64,000 bases of DNA from Hippasteria phrygiana (lineage: Eukaryota > Echinodermata > Asteroidea > Valvatida > Goniasteridae), in contig JAZGUH010000198.1 in the NCBI GenBank assembly GCA_037893225.1, positions 558,001 to 622,000 of the forward strand. The letters run 5' to 3'. Positions 32,464 to 44,479 of the stretch are shown piece by piece. How positions within the stretch are numbered: the first letter of the stretch is position 1; each line of letters opens with the position of its first letter. The notes under the pieces are model-generated. The model saw only the letters and a list, made by a program, of their open reading frames with translations, did no database searches and was not told the origin of the DNA. The position numbers and the translations under genes were made by a program.

Positions 32464-34985
32464 ACACTGTATATCAGGCTAGTAGTATCAAAAATCAAGG
32501 CCTTCTGTTTCAGTTCAGGTGCTTGATAGCCGAAGCAGCATGTTTCATGTAGCCAACAACTCGTGTAAAATTCCCGAGTTCTTTCGATTGATGATGGCCC
32601 TCTTGGAAATCACGTGATTACACTATTTTACATTACACAGGCCGTTCGCATGGGACTTCTTTGTGATGTAAAACTGACGAAGTATTAAAGTCAGTTTATA
32701 AAACTTAGCACTGTAGAGGCATATGGAAAACTTGCGCATATTTGCTCCGTGAAGGCATAGGCCTTTACATGTCCCCTTTAACACAGTAAATAAGTAGCAG
32801 AAATCGCATTCTGTGTGCTATTTTTCAACATGGTGGGCGCGTGGAGCATTATTTCTTACACCACTCGGCATTTTAAAGTTAAAAGAATTAGCTTCCAAAT
32901 GATACCATGTTCTAAACGTTTCCCTACCTGGAAGAGTACGCAATTTTCAGTTTATACATTTAATGATTGATGGAAAATAGTCAGTTTCAATGGAGAACGA
33001 TCCGGAATTGGGCGATTTTTGTGAGGTACGGCACACTAAATTGAACAACATAATTCACATGCTCGACTTTCCCATAGTCTTCGCATGGTAAAATACTCCT
33101 TTCGTATGATATAAGACACAATCTGATTGGCAGAGGGGAAGCTACGCATTTTTCCTCAAAGTAGTGCCCAATAATGAAGAGGTTCTTTCTGGGACTAGGC
33201 TAGCCGGATGCTTGATGATGTTGGACAATGAGGGCTCTGCCATTGAGGACTGTGAGAGGCTGTCCGAACTAGTCACGATGTTTGGCGATTTCATTATAAC
33301 GTATTTGCTTTTGTCAGTCGTACATATGTGCAGAGATATGATACACGACCATTTCAGTATTGGAAAAGGGGCTCTGAATTGATACATTATATATCAATTC
33401 CTGGGGGTACAATTTCACTGAAAATGGCTTAAAGTTAAAGCTTACAGCCTAAGGAACCTAGACATACCTCATGTTGAAGCATTTTCGTGAGCATTTTTTT
33501 TTTCTCCGAATTTAGCAGATAAAAAATTGCTCCCTGAATTGAGAATGTCTGTTACATCTGCTGCACTGCTGTCTTTAAAAATGGTGTTCAACCACAGAGT
33601 AAGGATTAAAAAAAAAAAATCAGCCTCAAACAGTTTAAACTATCAATTAAAGGTATTTATAGCAACAAAAACTGTAAACATTATATTGCTTAATTTTCTG
33701 ACGAAATTAAACTTATCGATTCCGTACATAACTCTTGGTGTCCGCCTCGTTGTAATGTAGTCTCGCTCTCACCTAATATCACATACAAACATCTTTATCT
33801 CGCCTGCACATCTAAACTATGCACATGCGATCACTTTACAAAATATCAACGTCATAGAGGGCCTCGAATCAGCGGCAAGCTTTAATGACTGGTTTCCTAT
33901 CACTTTGATTTTTCGTGTCCGTGCGTTATGTACGCATTCCGTCACGCAATGCGGGCTCGCCGAAGTCAGAACACCCAATGTTGCAAATTTCTAGCAAGCT
34001 ACGGAGTTGTACTGTCATGTGGCCTGACCAAGGTGGGCCGTGATTGGTTGGGTTTTCTGAAGTGGTGCGTTGTGTCTTCGTGTCCGGTATCTGGACACAA
34101 GTTATGTACAGAACTCGGATAGGCATCAGTGCCCACATTTCTTGAAATTCCGGGTTGCCAGAATGTTCAAATGTTATGCCACAAATGGTAAATGTAATTT
34201 TTCTTACTACGATGGGAACATTTACATGTAGTGTTTCAAAACAACAACGAGAGGCTAAAGTGTTTCGGTTTTGGGGAAGTCCAGCCAATTTTCCGCTGAT
34301 TTTTGTAAACATGGCGGCATTAATTTTTCGTCCGCGTTATGTTCGAATGGCGATTTACTAGTTTTTTTGTTTCTTGAGGATAAATTTTTCTTTTTCAGTT
34401 TTCGTAATGGTAGTCATCTAACTTAACTCAATTAGAAACAAGACATTTTGGAAGGAAACGGGGTTTAGGTATTGATTTCTGGCGTACATAATTCGGACAC
34501 CGAGATCTGGAGGTCATGCAAAATGTACATAATGCAACATGAAAATCGAATTAAAGCTCATAAATTAGTTAAATTGTACATGCATACAATTACTATTAAA
34601 ACAAACATTCAACTATACAACTTTTTTCAAAGCATGGTGCCATAAACTGGTGAAGAGCAATGACAAATCTCCATATATTAACAATTTGGTGTCCATGTTT
34701 TGATATGTACAATTATTTGTCATGGTTAACCTTGCCCACTGTAAGAGATTTGGATTCCAGTACTTTTCTATCATGTCTTTCTATGGTATGGGTCAGTGCA
34801 ACATTTTAAGACACACTATTTAGTTGTCCACTCAAATCTCAATAGTTATTTCATAAAGATTAATACCACATCTTCTGTACATAACGGTGTCCACCTAAAC
34901 ACAACTCATTTTCTTTTTTTTATAATGTATTTTCAGTGTTTTGTGTATGTCATGATGCATAGTATTAGACATACTTTAAAGAACA
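32464..34985. other. Intron 11, right part, no feature assigned
   Basis: About 2.5 kb. Open frames up to 128 codons (for example 33926-34312 minus) have no domain that I recognise and overlap frames on the other strand. No repeats with clear ends. Confidence 0.4.
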
Positions 34986-34997
34986 ACTTCACCATAC

Positions 34998-35049
34998 GGT
35001 ATTCCAGAGGTCGCAGGTTCAAATCCCACTCCTGCCAGATTTCTTTTCC
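34998..35049 (+). mobile_element. tRNA-derived SINE fragment (3' part)
   Basis: GGTCGCAGGTTCAAATCCC (B-box type) followed by TCCTGCC and tTTCTTTTCCaCTTT; the same order as 59478-59575 but 5'-truncated. It lies about 280 bp upstream of exon 12. Confidence 0.65.
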
Positions 35050-35330
35050 ACTTTAAGAATTGTTTCACTATTCTTCAGTATGATTTTAACCATTTCTGTA
35101 ATTGCCTTGCAAGGAGGGCCACGGCCGAATCCCTGCAAAAACTGCTCATCACATATGTTTGTTCCCATTCATGAATAAAAATGCAAAAAACCTCTTAAAA
35201 TATATAGCTTTGCCACCCAACTTAATGTTTAGTACAGAAGAGTTTCATTGAGATTCCTCCACACACCAGTCTTCCTTGCAGTGCTCTGGGTTTTTCCATT
35301 TATGTGCCTTTTCGACTTTTTATTCAACAG

Positions 35331-35948
35331 AAACTCGAAACCCTCGTCGTGCCAACCTGCCATTTGAGATGATGTATTTTACTGGCGATTGCAGCAGTCA
35401 AGAAGTCAGGAACAGTATTGCTTCGGCTTTCCTAACACTCCTAGAGAGTTCAGACTTCCGGAACATTTGCGATCAGACCAATCAGTGCACCGTTGGAAAT
35501 GTTCAGGTCACCTGCGGTGCATCTGGCGCTAGACGGCGGAGAAGAAACCCAACTGTTCGACTTGACGAGAATACCCTCCAGAGCCGACTGGTGAGACGTC
35601 CGCTCAGAGCCACATTGGAAAAGTTGAGGTTGAGGCAGCCACAATCTGACAAGAAGTTGTTCAACAGACACCGCAGGGATTCACTCACCTCAGAGGCGAT
35701 TATCAGTTTTGAGTTTAGCGTGCCTGTCGTCCAAATGGAAGGTCTCTCTGGGTACGATGCAACACTGGAAGCCGAGGGGGTGATGATAGGTTTGGCAGAG
35801 GGTTTCATCACCAATGTGCAGGATGGCATGATATCACTGGAAGTCCCTGACGTAGAGACGATGCTGGATGAGGGCTCCATGACATATGCCTATGCCGAGG
35901 TCGTGTGTGATCCGGGATACGTACCCAACAATGAGGACTATGTTTGTA
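35331..35948 (+). CDS. Exon 12: Arg-rich linker exon between the sushi and Cys-repeat regions
   Basis: Acceptor tttattcaacag, donor gtaagt, phase 1-1, 206 codons, the longest exon here. N-terminal part: four Cys (GDC, NIC, QC, VTC) around an amphipathic stretch (IASAFLTLLESSDF). Middle: basic region with ARRRRRN and NRHRRD, both fitting the furin R-x-K/R-R rule. C-terminal part: Cys-free beta-rich stretch (ISFEFSVPVV ... GMISLEVPDVE), then VVCDPGYVP..., the start of the Cys-repeat region. In SVEP1 a Cys-poor region also sits between sushi 4 and the ephrin-receptor-like repeats; whether it carries such sites I cannot say. The upstream in-frame ATG at 35276 is intronic. Residues 726-931. Confidence 0.9.
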
Positions 35949-36560
35949 GTAAGTAGAGATCTGTGATGCTTTATTGGAGAAACTATAACAGCCATCCTGG
36001 TCATGTTCATGATAGTCCTGCACCGGTGCCTAATAAGCCCATCATATGAGGGGAACATGCCTTTAGAGAATTCACACATACATTTCAAGCCAAGTGGGTA
36101 TTCTTTAAGTACAGTAAACTTTGATACATATTTTTGTAAGTGACGTATTTACTACAAATTAACTTTAAATTTCCAACAATTTGACCACAGTAACTACTGT
36201 ACTGTAGTCAAATTACAAATTTTACCTTACACAAAACTTAAGGTGTATTAGGTGTTTGGGGCAAGGCCCAAACACGTATTGTTATTCTACAGATTTTGTT
36301 TTAAATGTTTTATTTTTTTTTCTAGCTTTTTTCCCCACAGTTGTTTCACTACATGCAAACTCATATCAAGTTCATTTTGAACACATGAATGCACAACCAA
36401 CTAAAGATGTGCAAAAATGTAATGACATGATGATGACGTCCTCAGGTATCACATTACAAGCCATTTAGGATGAATATTTTTAATCTTTAAACTCCGGTAT
36501 AAAATCAAGCGTGAGAGACCTGATCTTGCTTTTTACGGCAATAAGTAAATATTGGTCTTC
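35949..36560. other. Start of intron 12, no feature seen
   Basis: AT-rich sequence with no recognisable repeats. Confidence 0.4.
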
Positions 36561-37410
36561 AATCATGTGACCCTTCCTTCCGGTCAAAACCGGAAGTGCC
36601 TTATAATTTGAAATTGGAAAAAGATGTGAAATTGCTTTCAACGATGTTAGTCTCCGGCAAGGGTGTCCTTTTCAAAAATGCGACCGGCTCTACAAAAAGG
36701 GATATTTTTTGGCCAAATTTGAAAAATGAGTATAGTTGAATTTGTCACATTCTAAGCTTTAATTTGGTGTAGGTTTGACCCCTGTTGTATTTTGTGTTCT
36801 CGAGATATCGTGACATTTGTATACTCATATTTTTTCAATTTAATGGAAGTGCGTCTTGAGATATAGCCCTTTAAACACAAAAAGTGCAAAGAAATAAGAT
36901 CTATCAACATTCATTTTTTCATCTGAATGTTTCTGAAAATAAATATAGATATAATAGAATTCAACAAACCAAAAAAAAAACAATCACATATGTGAAGATT
37001 TTTTCACCCGCATTCACATAGAACAGCCCTGTGTGTGTTTTCACATAATACCTTTTTTTGTAGAACGGGTCATAAATGTGACCGGTGATGTCATGAAATA
37101 TTCGAGCGCCCTCTAGCGGGAGATTGAACAATTTCAAGAATGAATTTTCAGGCGATGTCTGTGGCGAAGTATGGGATTTTCACTTCATGATTTATGATGA
37201 CCCCAAGGCTGACATCACATGTTCAAGTATTTAGATTGATAAAGTCATCGGACCGGAAGTTACAATGAAAAGACCTTTTTTCATTTGAACATTGCTGAAA
37301 AATTTACCGTGAGAGATATAATCTTCATGTTTACTTCAAATGGCAGAGAAAAAGTAGGTCTATTAAACTTCCTTGTGTTTCTTGGCAATCAGCGAACTTG
37401 AACATTCCCT
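36561..37410 (-). repeat. CTTCCGGT-palindrome repeat, minus copy
   Basis: Holds CTTCCGGTCAAAACCGGAAG, GTGAAATTGCTTTCAACGATG and gCGCCCTCTAGCGGgag in the reverse order of the two units at 38885-40035. Confidence 0.6.
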
Positions 37411-37994
37411 GCGGCACTAATGAAATCACTTTGACCACCCGCCAACTCCCTCACTGAATATAGAACGTTCATTAGCATCGTGCATTTCGGGACCGTTAGG
37501 TGGGTCTAGCACCCTCTCTTGAGTATTTTTCCATGAGGCTGTTGAGGGCAGCATTAGAATGGGACGTGATGTTATCAGAAAATTCATTTGCTGATTTGGG
37601 TCTACTAGCAAGCCGTACATTTCCCATTGTTGATCTCCATCCTGGGCTCCACAAGTTTTGATAATAGCCTCATCCTATTGATGAATGATTATTATTCTAT
37701 GAATTATTATTTTCTTCTTATCTCTTTCGATCTCTTGTTTTCCCCAGAACTGTATATCCACATGAAACCTCATATCAAGTTCAAACTTTGTACATACATG
37801 CACACTCTATTGAAGATGTGCAAAAATGTAATGACGTCATCAGGTGTCAATTTACAAGCAGAAAACCTCAATTGCACACAAAAACGCCTCCAGAAAAACA
37901 AACACCCAAAAAAAAAGCAAACACCAAGTAACCACAATAGAAGCATGCAAGGTTAAACGGGAACAACTGAAGTTTAATATTAAACCAAGCTGTA

Positions 37995-38160
37995 CGCAGT
38001 GGGCGTAGCTACCCCCCCCCCCCCCCCCACGCCCCACGCCCGATGCCCCCCCCCCCCCCGCCCGACGCCCCCCCCCCCCGACGCCCCCTCCTAAAAATTT
38101 TGCAAATGCAGAAAATACAGAAAAAAACACTGAGCGCCCCCCCCCCCCCCCCACTATAAC
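37995..38160. repeat. C-rich low-complexity tract
   Basis: Long C runs with CGACGCC spacers, next to a GTGGGCGTAGCTACC element end on the left. Confidence 0.85.
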
Positions 38161-38199
38161 ATCCAGCTCCCCCAATCATCATTACGTCATCGATCTAGA

Positions 38200-38700
38200 C
38201 CCATCTGTGGGTGGTGGTCTAAGTGTGTGCCAAGTCTGAAGTCGATCGGATGTACCAAAGTGGCTGGTGGAAGAAAAACGTGCACAAACCCTATGGGAGA
38301 AAAATGCACCTTTAAGATGACATCACGTGACATGTGAATACGTCGTCATGACGTAAAAGTTCGGCACACATTCTGAGCAGTTGGTCCAAGTGTTTGCCAA
38401 GTTTAAAGGCAATCGGTTGCATAAAAGTAGCCGAAGTGCCGGTAAAAAAGAAAACGTGTACATTAAATGCTATGGGCAATAGTCTGAAAAAAGAAAACAA
38501 AATTCTTAACGAAAACAAAGGCTGTTTCGGAAAACTTCCGAAACAGCCAAAAAAGAAAACTAGACATCATGCATCTCTTGCAAACAGACGCACGGCTTTT
38601 CCGTTTTTCTGTTATATTCAGCAAACAACTCCATCACAGTCTATGTCTTTTGCTACTCCAAACTTTACCTTTAAGTAAGTGTGACGCCATCGTGACTTCT
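38200..38700 (-). repeat. Hairpin-headed TGACGTCA-family repeat, fragment
   Basis: Contains ATGACATCACGTGACATGTG, CGTCATGACG and the perfect hairpin GGCTGTTTCGGAA-AAC-TTCCGAAACAGCC (38520-38548), which on the minus strand is followed by TTTGTTTTCGTTAAGAA, as in the other copies. Confidence 0.6.
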
Positions 38701-38884
38701 TTCTTGGTCATGTAATTTCATTATAGGATATACATGTATATGACAAGTTTGTTTAAAACCTTAGGCTGTTAAATGGCACAAGTCCCGGTTACATATTGCA
38801 TTAAAAATTCAAAAACCTAAAAATTAACACAAAATCGTCAGATAGCGTCATCGTGACGTCGCATAAATTTTCATCTTTACCACT

Positions 38885-40035
38885 TGCCTGGATTATTCTA
38901 TCAATTCCCATAAAAAGATCTCTCACGGTTGATCTTAAATCGACTTTCAAAGATTAAATCTAGAAATCTTTAATTGCTTGTCATCTGATACTTGATGGCG
39001 TCATTGTGATGTCATTATCAGAAAGCTCGGGAGCTATGTTAAATGTGCTATCCGAAGGAAAAATCTGGATTATATCTCTCGCGGTTGATTTTTCAGAAAT
39101 TGTTCAAGGTTTAAAGGTCTTTTTCATTTTACCTTCCAGTCTGGTGACGTCATCAATCTTTAAATTTCTCCCCCTCAAGTTGTTCTTAGCATGAAGCTGA
39201 TTATATACATCAATTATAAAGTGATTTCAGCAAACTTCGCCACACACATCAACTGATTGTTCATTTTAAACATTTTTAAACCTGCCGCTAGAGGGCGCTC
39301 TAACATCATATGACGTTACCGGTTATGATTTTTTTAAGTACAACCTAGCCGGAGACTATCATCGTTGAAAGCAAGTTCACATCTTTTTCCACTATCAAAT
39401 TATGAGGCACTTCCAGTTTCAACCGGAAGGAAAGGTCACTTGATTTTGCACGTAATATCAAAAATGAAGACCCTGGATTATTTTATCAGTTCCCATAAAA
39501 AGCAATATCAGATCTCTCTCGATTGGTTTTATATTGATTTTCAAAGATTAAATTTAGAAATCTTTGATTGCTTGTAATCCGATATTTGGTGACGTCATCG
39601 TGACATCATTATCAGAAACTCAAGAGCTGTGTTAACTATGCTATATGAAGCAAATATCTGGATTATATCTCTCGCGGTTGATTTTTCAGCAATTTTTGAA
39701 GGCTTAATGGTCTTTTCATTGCAACTTCCAGTCTGGTGACGTCATCAGTCTTTCTCTCCCTCAACTTGTTCTTAGCATGAAGCCGATTATATACATCAAT
39801 TATAAAGTGATTTCAGCAAACTTCGATCGCCACACACATCAACTGATTATTCATTTTAAACATTTTTCAACCTGCCGCTAGAGGGCGCTCGAACATTTTA
39901 TGATGTCACAGGTAATTTTTTTGTGAAGTACAACCTAGGCGGAGACTAACATTGTTGAAAGCAAGTTTACATCTTTTTCCACTTTCAAATTATAGGGCAC
40001 TTCCGGTTTGGACCGGAAGGAAGGGTCACGTGATA
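38885..40035 (+). repeat. Tandem duplication, two ~590-bp units
   Basis: Units 38885-39455 and 39475-40035 share, in order, GGATTATT.TATCA.TTCCCAT, TTTTCAAAGATTAAAT, ATTATCAGAAA, GATTATATCTCTCGCGGTTG, CTGCCGCTAGAGGGCGCTC, CGTTGAAAGCAAGTT and ACTTCC.GTTT..ACCGGAAGG. A third, partial start lies at 40060-40200. Confidence 0.8.
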
Positions 40036-40099
40036 TGACGCACACGAGATAAAATGAAGATCCTAGTTTGCACTATCAATTGACACTAAAACCAAGATC

Positions 40100-40451
40100 A
40101 GGGGTCTCACGGCTGATTTTATATAGCATTTTAAAGATTAAAAATATTTATCTTAAATCGCTTATAAGATGACATTCGATGACGTCATCATAACGTCACT
40201 CTTCGAGACACGACTTTGCATTAGTGTCTATACCTATGCTAACTTTGACTAAGATCCGATGTTGTGTGATGACCAAAGTGCCGTCCTGAAAATCTATGCA
40301 CAAAGTCTATGGGGTTTGGGATAGAATAAAAATAAGAAGGAAGAAGAAAAACAATCTGAACAAAAACAAGGGCTTCCTGCCGGTAGCGGAAAAGCCCCCC
40401 AAAAAATCTTAACGAAAACAAAGGCTGTTTCGGAAAACTTCCTAAACAGCC
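40100..40451 (-). repeat. Hairpin-headed TGACGTCA-family repeat, minus copy
   Basis: Complement of the unit start at 7926-8070: CCCATAGACTTTGTGCATAG, GGCACTTTGGTCA, cGAAGAGTGACG and GATGACGTCATCG. Head hairpins at 40370-40397 and 40423-40451 (GGCTGTTTCGGAA / TTCCTAAACAGCC). Confidence 0.65.
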
Positions 40452-40494
40452 AAAAAGATTTAAACATGGCCATTGCCTGATGAGGGTGCTCGCG

Positions 40495-40666
40495 GCGGTA
40501 AGCACTTATCCAGAACCACCAAAATGACATCGTCACGCGCATCGCGCGCATTGCGCGCATTGCGCATTGTGCCTATTCAATAAGGCCTTGTGGCTATTCA
40601 ATAAAGTCCTAGTGCATTTTTAGTATGACGATGTCATTTTGGTGGTTCTGGATAAGTGCTTACCGC
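40495..40666. mobile_element. Foldback with perfect 41-bp arms
   Basis: Arms 40495-40535 and 40626-40666 are exact complements, starting GCGGTAAGCACTTATCCAGA. The 90-nt loop holds CGCGCATTG repeats and two TATTCAATAA motifs. The arms continue imperfectly outward. Confidence 0.85.
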
Positions 40667-42670
40667 TCGCAGCACTACACACAACCAGCTGTTCGTCCAT
40701 GAAATCAATCACGGTGTAGCGTGAATTTTAGTCAGTATCAAATACAGTAGTATTGCACAAGCCTAAGTGATCGATATCGATAATTGGGAGAGTGATGGCC
40801 GGTCACGTGATAGGGTTTAACCAATAATAGGAAAAAGGAGTCTGATATTCATGGGAGTTGGATATTCATATGACAACGTAACGGCACTGAATGAATTCAA
40901 AGGATGCTGATGTGCGTTTTGTGCATTGTATATGGAGTTGATTCCGAACGGAATTTCGATTTGTGCTCGGAGTCTCGCTGAATTTTGATTGAGAAATCCT
41001 GTTTTTTCCCTATTTAAAACATGTTTTTTGGCTGTTTTTTCTTAGAAAACAGGAATACAAAAAACAATTCCCTGTTTCGCGATACAAGAAGGTTTTCAGA
41101 TTGCTGATTTCTTTGCTACAATCCTGTTTGCATCCTGTTTTTCATTAGTAGGACTGTTTTTGTAGTGTTTTTGGGGCTTAGAAAATTTGAATGCTTGCTG
41201 CAGGACTGTTTTTTTTCTGTTTTTTTTTTTTACTTAGAATTTTTGAAGATCTGCGGGACTGTTTTCTGACTGTTTTTTTGACTTACAAATTGTTATGGGG
41301 TTCATGGACTATTTTGGGGCTATTTTCTTAAAACTTCACGAGATCCACAGGCTATTTTTTTTCCTATTTTTGAACTGGTACCAAGGCTCCATACAACACA
41401 ATCCAAGTGTTGAAGTATTTCACATACCAGACATCCTGTGTGTTGGAGGGAAATTTGAATTTTGTCAGTTGCAACAGAAGCACTTTGTGAAGCAGCAGTG
41501 TGAAGTAGGTTCAATGGGAACAGCAGGCATTAAAATGCATCAAAATCACTGTACCAGAGTGAAAAGTGCACCACCTGGTGGGTAGATTTTCCAGGACAAT
41601 GTTGAATAAATTGCTGAATGGATTTAGCCTGATGAGCAGACTGATGTAGCATATTGACATTTGAACCGGTACGTGCCATGTCTGCAACACACATGTACAT
41701 TGTAATTTATTGGACTTCATGTTTTATCTGTCACAAGTTTATGTATCAGATCGATGCTTGCAAATGGTAATTATAGCCTTTTTTACGTTCAATATTGATT
41801 TGATTTTCTTAGGTTTTTTTTTTCTTCAGTTGTATATAGCTTGCAAATAGGACCACGAGCCATGGCGTGATTTTTAATAAGCAAATGGATTTGTTACCAC
41901 CATGTTATTATCCAACATTGAGGGATCTTCTGCCGGATCGATACTTGCCTGCATATTATTTCAAGTCAAGCAACCATGTCATGCTGCCATGATGATTTGG
42001 ATGCTATTGAAAAAGGTCAATGTTTTGCATGTTTTGCACACATGTGGAAACATTTTGCAGATCGATCTACATCCATGGATTTTCATGCAGAATGTTTTGT
42101 CGGGATATAAGCTTTTTTAGTAATAAATATTAAACTTTATAAAACAAAATCATATTTTCTATTAAAAAAAAAAAAAATGTCTTACAAAAATGAGGAAGCT
42201 CTTTTTAATGATACTGTTTGTATATGGGAAGCTGTTCATGGTCTGGCTAGCATCTTCTGTTTCAACTAAAATAAAAAAAAAAACATTTTGTTTGTTTTAA
42301 AACAGTTGAAGTAAAAACAGTGGGAATTTCAAAAAATGAACTGTTTTCTAAAAACATGTTGTAAGCAGGAAAAAAACATGTTATCTGGCTTAAAAAACAG
42401 GTTACAAACATGCTTTGAAACTGTTTTGTTTTTTTCCTGTTTTCTGAGGTGGCAAAATCCAACCGTTTCAAACATGTTTTTTAAAAACAGTTCTGTTTTT
42501 AAAAAACATGTTTTTTTCCTGTTTTAATTCGGTGAGTCGAGTCACCCAATCCTAAAATGGAGATCTAGACGTATGTGACCTGTACATGCAAAATAGATGG
42601 AACTGGGGTGACTGAGGAAAGTGGCATACCAGCACCCCATTAACAGCCGGCCAGAAGGTGTAATAATATA
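40667..42670. other. Intron 12 stretch with CTGTTTTTT-rich sequence
   Basis: From about 40990 to 42530 the sequence is rich in CTGTTTTTT / AAAAACAG and AAACATGTTTTTT motifs, denser at both ends, suggesting an element with degenerate inverted ends. Not resolved further, and no coding frame recognised. Confidence 0.4.
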
Positions 42671-42823
42671 CAAATAATGAATGTTTATGAGTGCGATGGT
42701 AAGAATAATTTCATGAGGTGACAGATTGAATGTTCCATTCCACGAGGCGAAAATGGGACATTCCATCTGTCACCGAATGAAATTATTCTTACCATTGCAC
42801 GAATGTGAAACATTCATTATTTG
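42671..42823. mobile_element. Foldback element, 153 bp
   Basis: Arms of about 65 bp with few mismatches: CAAATAATGAATGTTT, ATGGTAAGAATAATTTCAT and GGTGACAGATTGAATGTTCC on the left, matched in the complement on the right. Confidence 0.75.
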
Positions 42824-43125
42824 TTTTATACAATGCCTGAATAAATCCGATTGCATGCATGGATTTCTTTGTGTACAACGTGCCGTTTACCTTCTCAGTC
42901 CCGCATAAAACCGCGACAAAAAGTGGTCCAGTTCCGAATCAGTTAAAGCTTTAACTTGTTGTTCCTGCGTGTCTTGCAAATTTCTCTAATCGTTCGACTG
43001 CATTTCATTTATCTCTTTGTGTTAGCAGCGTCAGCATCGCTTACGAGTTCCAATATTTCGTCGCCTGTTAGGAAAACAAACCTCGGTTCGGAAACACCGT
43101 CCGCCATTTTGTGTGAATGACAGCC

Positions 43126-43204
43126 TAGACTGGTTCCCGGTCCCCGTATGTATATAATATACATTTGAAGTCCTAAGGACAACGGAGGGACCGGGAACCA
43201 GTCC
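43126..43204. mobile_element. 79-bp micro-MITE with 10-bp target duplication
   Basis: Termini are ACTGGTTCCCGGTCCC and its complement. Exact flanks AATGACAGCC lie at 43116-43125 and 43205-43214. A 9-10-bp duplication is the Mutator-like hallmark; no other copy is visible in this window. Confidence 0.75.
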
Positions 43205-43443
43205 AATGACAGCCGTGTTGTAGCGGCGGGGAAGTTCTATCAAACGCGTTACCGTTTGATAGAACCATGTGATAGAACTATTTACCAATTTACCAATAAA
43301 GCAGAATCTACCAATAACTGAAATTTGACACACCCCCCCCCCACCCCTTGCCCAGTTTGTCTGAGTTTGTAAGACAAGAACATGTCATCCACTCATCCAC
43401 AGTTTTCCCAACACATTTAGCATCTAATATTGTTCATTTTCAG

Positions 43444-43605
43444 CTGCCTGCAGTACAGGTTACATGTATGACAACTCCACCGACGAATGTCAGTTCTGCC
43501 CCAGAGGGTACTATCAAACTGAGCAGGCACAGTTTTCCTGTGATCTGTGCCCCCCTGGAACTTCAACGGCTGTGGAAGGCGCCAAGAATGAAACATGGTG
43601 TGAAG
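43444..43605 (+). CDS. Exon 13: GCC2/GCC3 ephrin-receptor-like Cys repeat 1
   Basis: Acceptor cattttcag, donor gtacca, phase 1-1, 54 codons. The Cys-rich repeat reads AC-STGY, N-S-T (sequon), ECQFCPRGYYQTEQAQFSC, LCPPGTST, TWC. The pattern C-x2-C-P-x-G-x-Y-Q-x5-Q-x2-C-x2-C-P-x-G-x-x-T defines the GCC2_GCC3 family found in ephrin receptors, SVEP1 and related matrix proteins. Equal length and phase to exons 14 and 15 show exon duplication. Residues 932-985. Confidence 0.94.
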
Positions 43606-43851
43606 GTACCATGACATTTATTTCTCTGTTTTCCTTCTTTTTTTTTATGGAATTTGCCCCGGGTTAAAAGCCACTCTACATGCAGGAAAAGGGCTACTGA
43701 GGCTACGTTCACACATCGTTTTAGTTAAAACGGTAAAAGTTCAAACGGTCACTCACCACGGGTGGCCGGTCGTAAAATTGAAACGTACCGAGCGTTCAGA
43801 CATCGTTTTGAGTATAGCGAGTTCAACTCGAAGTGGTTTATCTCTGTTTTG

Positions 43852-43987
43852 CAGGTATGCAACTTTTCCTCGGATCAGCTGATTTCCTCGTTTTTCACTT
43901 CACACTTATGCCATTGAAAATTGAAAAACCTTGTCTTGTAAATATTGGAATTTCCTTGTTTTTTGTTAATTCCAAGTTGCATGCCTG
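43852..43987. mobile_element. CAGGC-family MITE nested in 43701-44981
   Basis: 136 bp with termini CAGGTATGCAACTTTTCC and AAGTTGCATGCCTG, flanked by GTTTTG and GTTTTT (5 of 6 equal). The termini match those of 7684-9939. Confidence 0.75.
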
Positions 43988-44081
43988 GTTTTTGGGTCAC
44001 GTAGAACTTCCGCTTATTTACATAAAGCGCACTAGTTCGTGTGTACATCATAAAATTGTGTTGCCGGCGTACGCGTGCTTA

Positions 44082-44479
44082 CTACACTTCTAAATGATCA
44101 TGCCGGGTGAAGGGTTTACAGCCGGTCTCGACCCGAGCACTCGGTGCTCGGTCGAGTTCGTCGAAGAATTCACAGCTGGACCGTCCCCTACCACTGCGCC
44201 TATTAGAATTCACCGTGGCCTTAAATTTGTGTTTTAAGGCTTTCATTTTGCTACATACGCTTTCCGCATTTCTGTCGTATCCCAGATCTTTTAATTTCTG
44301 GGATAGTCGTAGATTTTAGTGTTTCTTGTGAGTGGATCGTCGAGGGCACGTTGCACATCATCCTCGGCCCACAACGCTATGAGGGCCTTCACTTCCACTT
44401 CAGCCCTATTTGCCCCATGCGGTCTAACATTATATCTGGATCCTTTCTCGGTCGCTGGTGAAGTCGAAGCAGTGGCCAT
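44082..44479 (-). pseudogene. Frameshifted Myb/SANT-like (trihelix) transposon protein
   Basis: From the ATG at 44479 the frame reads NRAEVEVKALIALWAEDDVQ, then R-N-T-K-I-Y-D. After a shift near 44303-44308 the next frame continues L-S-Q-K-L-K-D-L-G-Y-D-R, AESVCSKMKALKHKFK, SGRGRS and FFDELDR, ending at 44082. This is the layout of Myb/SANT-like DNA-binding domains: an acidic helix with a conserved Trp, R-N-x-x-I-Y, and the G-Y-x-R-x-x-x-x-C-x-x-K-x-K-x-L-K helix. Such proteins accompany PIF/Harbinger transposases. One frameshift makes it non-functional unless the assembly is wrong there. Confidence 0.65.

Noticed and set aside
33926..34312. 128-codon minus-strand frame, possible nested gene
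   Set aside because: No recognisable domain, overlapping open frames on the other strand, and no codon or splice evidence.
35276..35330. Translation start at the in-frame ATG upstream of exon 12
   Set aside because: A good acceptor (tttattcaacag) at 35330 separates it, and the phase fits exon 11 exactly; no signal peptide is present.
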